DNA of 64,000 nt, taken from NCBI RefSeq assembly GCF_000708595.2, contig NZ_JARP01000002.1, positions 682,001 through 746,000 of the forward strand, in the 5' to 3' direction. Below are positions 60,030-64,000 of this stretch, piece after piece (the stretch's first letter is position 1; every line of letters begins with the position of its first letter). The notes beneath the pieces are model-generated. The model worked only from the letters and a program-made list of their open reading frames with translations. It was not told the origin of the DNA and searched no databases. A program made the translations under genes and the position numbers. The stretch comes from Flavobacterium sp. KJJ. Lineage in GTDB: Bacteria > Bacteroidota > Bacteroidia > Flavobacteriales > Flavobacteriaceae.

Positions 60030-62582
60030 ATGAATGCATTTATGATTTACTTGCCAATTATTATGGCAATTATAGGATTACTTTTCATGGGAATAAAAAG
60101 GACTTGGGTTTTAAAACAAGATGCTGGCGATGGCAAAATGAAGGAAATCTCAGACCACATTTATGAAGGCGCACTAGCCTTTTTAAAAGCCGAATATAAA
60201 TTATTGACAATCTTTGTTATTATCGCAAGTATTGCCTTAGCAGGAATTACATTTATTCCGGGTGTTAAAACGCATTTATTAATAGTTGTTGCATTCATTT
60301 TTGGAGCATTATTCTCGGCTTATGCTGGTAATATTGGGATGAAAATAGCAACCAAAACCAATGTGAGAACTACTCAGGCAGCACGAACAAGCTTGCCACA
60401 AGCACTAAAAGTTTCTTTTGGCGGCGGAACCGTAATGGGTTTAGGTGTAGCAGGTTTAGCTGTATTAGGTTTAACAGGTTTCTTTATAATCTTCTTTAAT
60501 ATTTTGTCTGGTGGTGTTTGGAAAGATACCGAAACCATGACAGTTGTTTTAGAAACATTAGCAGGTTTTTCGCTAGGAGCAGAATCTATTGCTTTGTTTG
60601 CTAGAGTTGGTGGAGGAATTTATACAAAAGCAGCCGATGTTGGTGCCGATTTAGTAGGTAAAGTTGAAGCGGGAATTCCTGAAGATGATCCGCGCAATCC
60701 TGCAACAATTGCAGATAATGTGGGAGATAATGTGGGAGACGTTGCAGGAATGGGAGCCGATTTATTTGGTTCATATGTAGCAACCGTTTTGGCTGCAATG
60801 GTTTTAGGAAATTACGTTATTAAAGATATGGGAGGAAGTATCAATGATGCTTTTGGCGGAATTGGTCCTATTTTGCTTCCTATGGCAATTGCCGGTTTCG
60901 GAATTATATTCTCTATTATCGGAACATTATTAGTAAAAATTTCTGATGATAATGCTAAAGAGGCACAAGTACAGAAAGCATTAAATATAGGAAACTGGGT
61001 TTCGATTGCTTTAACTGCAATTGCTTGTTTCTTTTTAGTGCAGCATATGTTGCCGGAAACGATGCAGATGAGCTTTTTTGGTGAAGGTTCTAATGATATT
61101 TCATCAATGCGGGTTTTCTATGCTACTTTAGTCGGACTAGTAGTTGGTGGCGCTATTTCATCGGTTACGGAATATTATACAGGATTGGGAACAAAACCAG
61201 TTATGGCAATTGTTCAAAAATCATCAACTGGAGCAGGAACTAACGTTATTGCCGGTTTGGCGACTGGAATGATTTCTACTTTTCCAACCGTCTTATTGTT
61301 CGCAGGCGCAATCTGGATTTCGTATGCTTTAGCTGGTTTTTATGGAGTTGCACTAGCAGCTTCTGCAATGATGGCCACTACCGCAATGCAGTTAGCTATT
61401 GATGCTTTCGGACCAATTTCAGATAATGCCGGAGGAATTGCAGAAATGAGCGAATTGCCAAAAGAGGTTCGTACAAGAACTGATATTTTAGATTCAGTAG
61501 GTAATACAACTGCAGCTACAGGAAAAGGTTTTGCAATTGCATCTGCAGCCTTAACTTCATTAGCACTATTTGCAGCTTACGTAACTTTTACAGGAATTGA
61601 TGGAATTAATATTTTTAAAGCGCCAGTTTTAGCCATGCTATTTGTAGGCGGAATGATTCCGGTAGTTTTCTCAGCTTTAGCCATGAATTCTGTTGGAAAA
61701 GCTGCTATGGATATGGTTTATGAAGTGCGCCGTCAGTTTAAGGAAATTCCGGGAATTATGGAAGGAACCGGAAAACCGGAGTATGGAAAATGTGTTGAAA
61801 TTTCAACTAAAGCTGCTTTACGCGAAATGATGCTTCCAGGAATTTTAACTATTGGTTTTCCAATTGCAATTGTATTATTAGGAAAATTGGTTTATTCAGA
61901 CAACAATCAATTAATTGCTGAAATGTTGGGAGGATATATGGCTGGCGTTACTGTTTCTGGGGTGCTTTGGGCAGTTTTTCAAAATAATGCCGGAGGAGCT
62001 TGGGATAATGCTAAAAAGTCATTTGAAGCTGGAGTTCTTATTAACGGTGAAATGACGTATAAAGGCTCTGATGCTCATAAAGCTGCCGTAACTGGAGATA
62101 CAGTTGGAGATCCGTTTAAAGATACGTCTGGACCATCTATGAACATTTTAATTAAATTAACTTGTTTGATTGGTTTAGTCATTGCGCCTATTTTAGGCGA
62201 AGGGCATTCTGCTTCAACGATGGCAGAAAAAGGTTCATGTTGTACTAAAACAGAAATGCATGCAGGTGTTATGTCTAAATGCGGTGATTTATCAACAATG
62301 ACTAAAGAAGAATGTATTGCAAATTGCAAGGAAAAAGGCTGTACTGCCGAAGAAACTGCAAAATGTTTAGCACATTATGATGCAAACGGCAAATATATTT
62401 ACCAAAAAACAGATTGTTTTGATACAACTAAATACGACAAAAAGCGTGTTGAGGTTAATTTGACTACCACAAATGGAGTTACGGTTGGAACTGTAACAAA
62501 AACGGAAAATGGAAAAACAACAACAGAAGTTTTTGAAGGAACTGAAGAAGAAGTGAAATCAAAAATTGAAGCTGCGAAATAA
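60030..62582 (+). CDS. hppA: Ion-translocating membrane pyrophosphatase with Cys-rich tail
   Basis: 850 residues, longer than the usual 670-770. The core has about 16 transmembrane helices and the pyrophosphate-binding motifs DVGADLVGKVE, DNVGDNVGDVAGMGADLF (visible in DNVGDNVGDVAG), DAFGPISDNAGG and GDTVGDPFKDTSGP. The sequence GNTTAATGKGFA has alanine where K+-independent enzymes have lysine, which suggests a K+-dependent, possibly Na+-pumping type. After about residue 725 comes a 125-residue tail with eight cysteines (from Cys737-Cys738 on), followed by a Thr/Lys/Glu-rich end. That tail is unusual and likely periplasmic. Confidence 0.93.
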   Translation: MNAFMIYLPIIMAIIGLLFMGIKRTWVLKQDAGDGKMKEISDHIYEGALAFLKAEYKLLTIFVIIASIALAGITFIPGVKTHLLIVVAFIFGALFSAYAGNIGMKIATKTNVRTTQAARTSLPQALKVSFGGGTVMGLGVAGLAVLGLTGFFIIFFNILSGGVWKDTETMTVVLETLAGFSLGAESIALFARVGGGIYTKAADVGADLVGKVEAGIPEDDPRNPATIADNVGDNVGDVAGMGADLFGSYVATVLAAMVLGNYVIKDMGGSINDAFGGIGPILLPMAIAGFGIIFSIIGTLLVKISDDNAKEAQVQKALNIGNWVSIALTAIACFFLVQHMLPETMQMSFFGEGSNDISSMRVFYATLVGLVVGGAISSVTEYYTGLGTKPVMAIVQKSSTGAGTNVIAGLATGMISTFPTVLLFAGAIWISYALAGFYGVALAASAMMATTAMQLAIDAFGPISDNAGGIAEMSELPKEVRTRTDILDSVGNTTAATGKGFAIASAALTSLALFAAYVTFTGIDGINIFKAPVLAMLFVGGMIPVVFSALAMNSVGKAAMDMVYEVRRQFKEIPGIMEGTGKPEYGKCVEISTKAALREMMLPGILTIGFPIAIVLLGKLVYSDNNQLIAEMLGGYMAGVTVSGVLWAVFQNNAGGAWDNAKKSFEAGVLINGEMTYKGSDAHKAAVTGDTVGDPFKDTSGPSMNILIKLTCLIGLVIAPILGEGHSASTMAEKGSCCTKTEMHAGVMSKCGDLSTMTKEECIANCKEKGCTAEETAKCLAHYDANGKYIYQKTDCFDTTKYDKKRVEVNLTTTNGVTVGTVTKTENGKTTTEVFEGTEEEVKSKIEAAK

Positions 62583-62600
62583 AATGATTATATAAAAATA

Positions 62601-62633
62601 AAAAATGCCTCTAAATTTTAGAGGCATTTTTTT
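62601..62633 (+). terminator. Terminator of hppA
   Basis: AAATGCCTCTAAA pairs with TTTAGAGGCATTT, followed by T-rich sequence; could also serve the convergent kinase gene. Confidence 0.88.
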
Positions 62634-62661
62634 ATGGGTGTAAATCTGTAAAATTAGTGTT

Positions 62662-63276
62662 CTAAAACAATCCGTTCAATTCAGCATCAATCCTATTAAT
62701 GATGTTTCCTAAATCTTCTGGATTATCAACAAAATTAATATTGTCAACATCAATAATTAATAATTTTCCCTTAGTATAAGTCTGAACCCATGCTTCGTAT
62801 CTTTCGTTCAAACGGCTTAAATAATCGATAGAAATGGAGTTTTCATATTCGCGTCCACGTTTGTGAATCTGCCCGACTAAATTTGGAATAGAACTTCTTA
62901 AATAAATCAATAAATCAGGTGCTTTTACCAAAGATTCCATCAATTCAAAAAGAGAAGTGTAATTTTCGAAATCACGGCTCGTCATCAATCCCATCGAATA
63001 TAAATTGGGAGCAAAAATATACGCATCTTCATAAATCGTTCTGTCCTGAATGATTTTTTTGCCACTTTCGCGAATTTGCAATACTTGACGGAAACGGCTG
63101 TTCAAGAAATAAATCTGTAAGTTAAATGACCAGCGTTCCATTTGATGGTAAAAATCATCTAAGTACGGATTGTCAACAACATCTTCATAATGGGGTTCCC
63201 ATTTAAAGTGTTTAGCCAATAATTTAGTTAAAGTTGTTTTCCCTGCGCCTATATTTCCTGCTATTGCTATGTGCAT
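62662..63276 (-). CDS. Deoxynucleoside kinase
   Basis: 204 residues of the deoxynucleoside kinase family. The P-loop GNIGAGKTT spans residues 7-15. The DRT motif follows in QDRTIYED, and the lid is IHKRGREYE. It phosphorylates deoxynucleosides for salvage; the preferred base cannot be read from sequence. It starts at ATG 63276 overlapping the upstream gene's stop (TAATG), so the two are coupled. Confidence 0.9.
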   Translation of the reverse strand: MHIAIAGNIGAGKTTLTKLLAKHFKWEPHYEDVVDNPYLDDFYHQMERWSFNLQIYFLNSRFRQVLQIRESGKKIIQDRTIYEDAYIFAPNLYSMGLMTSRDFENYTSLFELMESLVKAPDLLIYLRSSIPNLVGQIHKRGREYENSISIDYLSRLNERYEAWVQTYTKGKLLIIDVDNINFVDNPEDLGNIINRIDAELNGLF

Positions 63277-64000
63277 TACGGTGTTACGATTTTATAATTG
63301 GTGATTTCTTTAGCTGTAAAAATAGATAAAATTTGGTCTTTGTAGCAGAAATTATCAAACGATTTTTCTAAAATTTCAATTTCAGAAATTGTGTTTGAAT
63401 TTGTGTCAGTAATGTCTTTAAAATATAATAAATTACCTTTTCTAAAAATGTATTGATGCGGATTAATAATTTCTATTTTGTCAAAATCAGCTACTTTTCC
63501 CAAAGATGTGATCTTTCCGAAAATATCACACGAAAACCAGTTGTTTTTTTTATCTATCCAATAAAAAGTATTAAAGTCGGTCTGATAATATTTTATAACT
63601 TCTGTCAACGGATTAGAAATTGTTTTGTATTCGTTTTTTAAATAATCAAAGAGCCCTATTTGCTGGTTCAAAGTATTATAAATCCATAATTGATTTTGAG
63701 TCGACATTCCGATCGCGCTAACAACAATTGGAGTTGTATTTTGAGAGAAATTAATCTCTGTAATTTTATTTAACTGATTATCGAGTAACAAAACGGTATT
63801 AAAGGCGTCATAGTATAATACGATTTTAAGCGGATTTTGAAGATCAACTTTTGTAATATTTCCTAAAGAGACATTTTTGTATTCAAAAACTTCTTTTTCC
63901 CTAATTTTACTAAAGACATTGTTTTTTATCTGATAAGAATAACCAAATGAATCATAGCCTAAAAATGTATCGACATTGATCTCAAAATGAGAAATTGGCT
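63276..64000 (-). CDS. C-terminal part of a beta-rich hypothetical protein (partial)
   Basis: The frame is open to the window edge, giving about 241 residues without a stop; the true start lies outside. Short strand-turn repeats are visible (IGLFDYLKNEY, QTDFNTFYWIDKKNNWF, YIFRKGNLLYFKD), which suggests a beta-propeller-like or WD-type fold. No catalytic motif is seen. An internal start at 63791 could be proposed but the upstream sequence is equally coding-like. It is coupled to the deoxynucleoside kinase by a TAATG overlap. Confidence 0.65.
   Translation of the reverse strand, partial: PISHFEINVDTFLGYDSFGYSYQIKNNVFSKIREKEVFEYKNVSLGNITKVDLQNPLKIVLYYDAFNTVLLLDNQLNKITEINFSQNTTPIVVSAIGMSTQNQLWIYNTLNQQIGLFDYLKNEYKTISNPLTEVIKYYQTDFNTFYWIDKKNNWFSCDIFGKITSLGKVADFDKIEIINPHQYIFRKGNLLYFKDITDTNSNTISEIEILEKSFDNFCYKDQILSIFTAKEITNYKIVTP

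Noticed and set aside
1..64000. CRISPR array, insertion sequence, prophage, tRNA or rRNA
   Set aside because: I saw no repeat-spacer array, transposase, phage gene or cloverleaf/rRNA sequence in either strand.

Overview
The window looks like chromosomal DNA from a Flavobacterium-type member of the Bacteroidota. The DNA is AT-rich. Promoter elements match the Bacteroidota pattern TTG-N17-20-TAnnTTTG. Shine-Dalgarno sequences are nearly absent. Marker genes point the same way: a short RpoD of about 287 residues, exosortase XrtF, TamL, a PorT-like protein, DUF5686 and DUF4249 proteins, TonB-dependent receptors with STN domains, and LytTR signalling. I saw no tRNA, rRNA, CRISPR array, insertion sequence or prophage.

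Layout. 1-5986: surE with the start of a small membrane gene behind it, a Prc/Ctp-type protease, a lipoprotein nuclease, rpe, and rpoD, which has an unusually good Shine-Dalgarno. 6070-6605: the scar of a deleted ECF-sigma/outer-membrane-protein locus. 6666-19759: the accessory core, two tandem diverged copies of a four-gene operon (small secreted protein, STN-containing TonB receptor, DUF4249 lipoprotein, MG2/plug-like protein). Both copies use TTG starts and the same 13-bp gene overlap. 19932-23254: a small membrane protein and a LytTR two-component operon. 23505-26687: pnp, rpsO and a free-methionine-sulfoxide-reductase-like GAF protein. 26759-31497: XrtF and its partner, a metal-handling cassette (HYC_CC_PP protein, TonB receptor, HMA protein) and DedA. 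31650-37325: the rod-shape operon mreB-mreC-mreD-mrdA-rodA. 37381-48834: purH, an ABC permease, a cupin-like protein, a lipoprotein, accD lacking its zinc-finger cysteines, fbaA, tamL, an rRNA methyltransferase, porT and ubiE. 49425-54396: folA, a 2TM protein, a glycogen-binding-like protein, thyA, a bifunctional-nuclease-family protein, and etfBA. 54889-64000: pdhB, a DUF5686 protein, a DNA glycosylase, ppa beside a membrane pyrophosphatase with a cysteine-rich tail, a deoxynucleoside kinase and a truncated secreted protein.

The strongest candidate for an undescribed system is the duplicated TonB receptor/DUF4249/MG2-plug operon. It looks like an outer-membrane import or signalling assembly whose barrel is conserved between copies while the accessory proteins diverge. 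Other points of interest are the ECF-locus deletion scar, dispersed intergenic repeats built from a small set of recurring words, RNA hairpins before pnp and between mreB and mreC, the cysteine-rich tail on the membrane pyrophosphatase, and a duplicated CACTAAAAGTG operator-like element upstream of ubiE.
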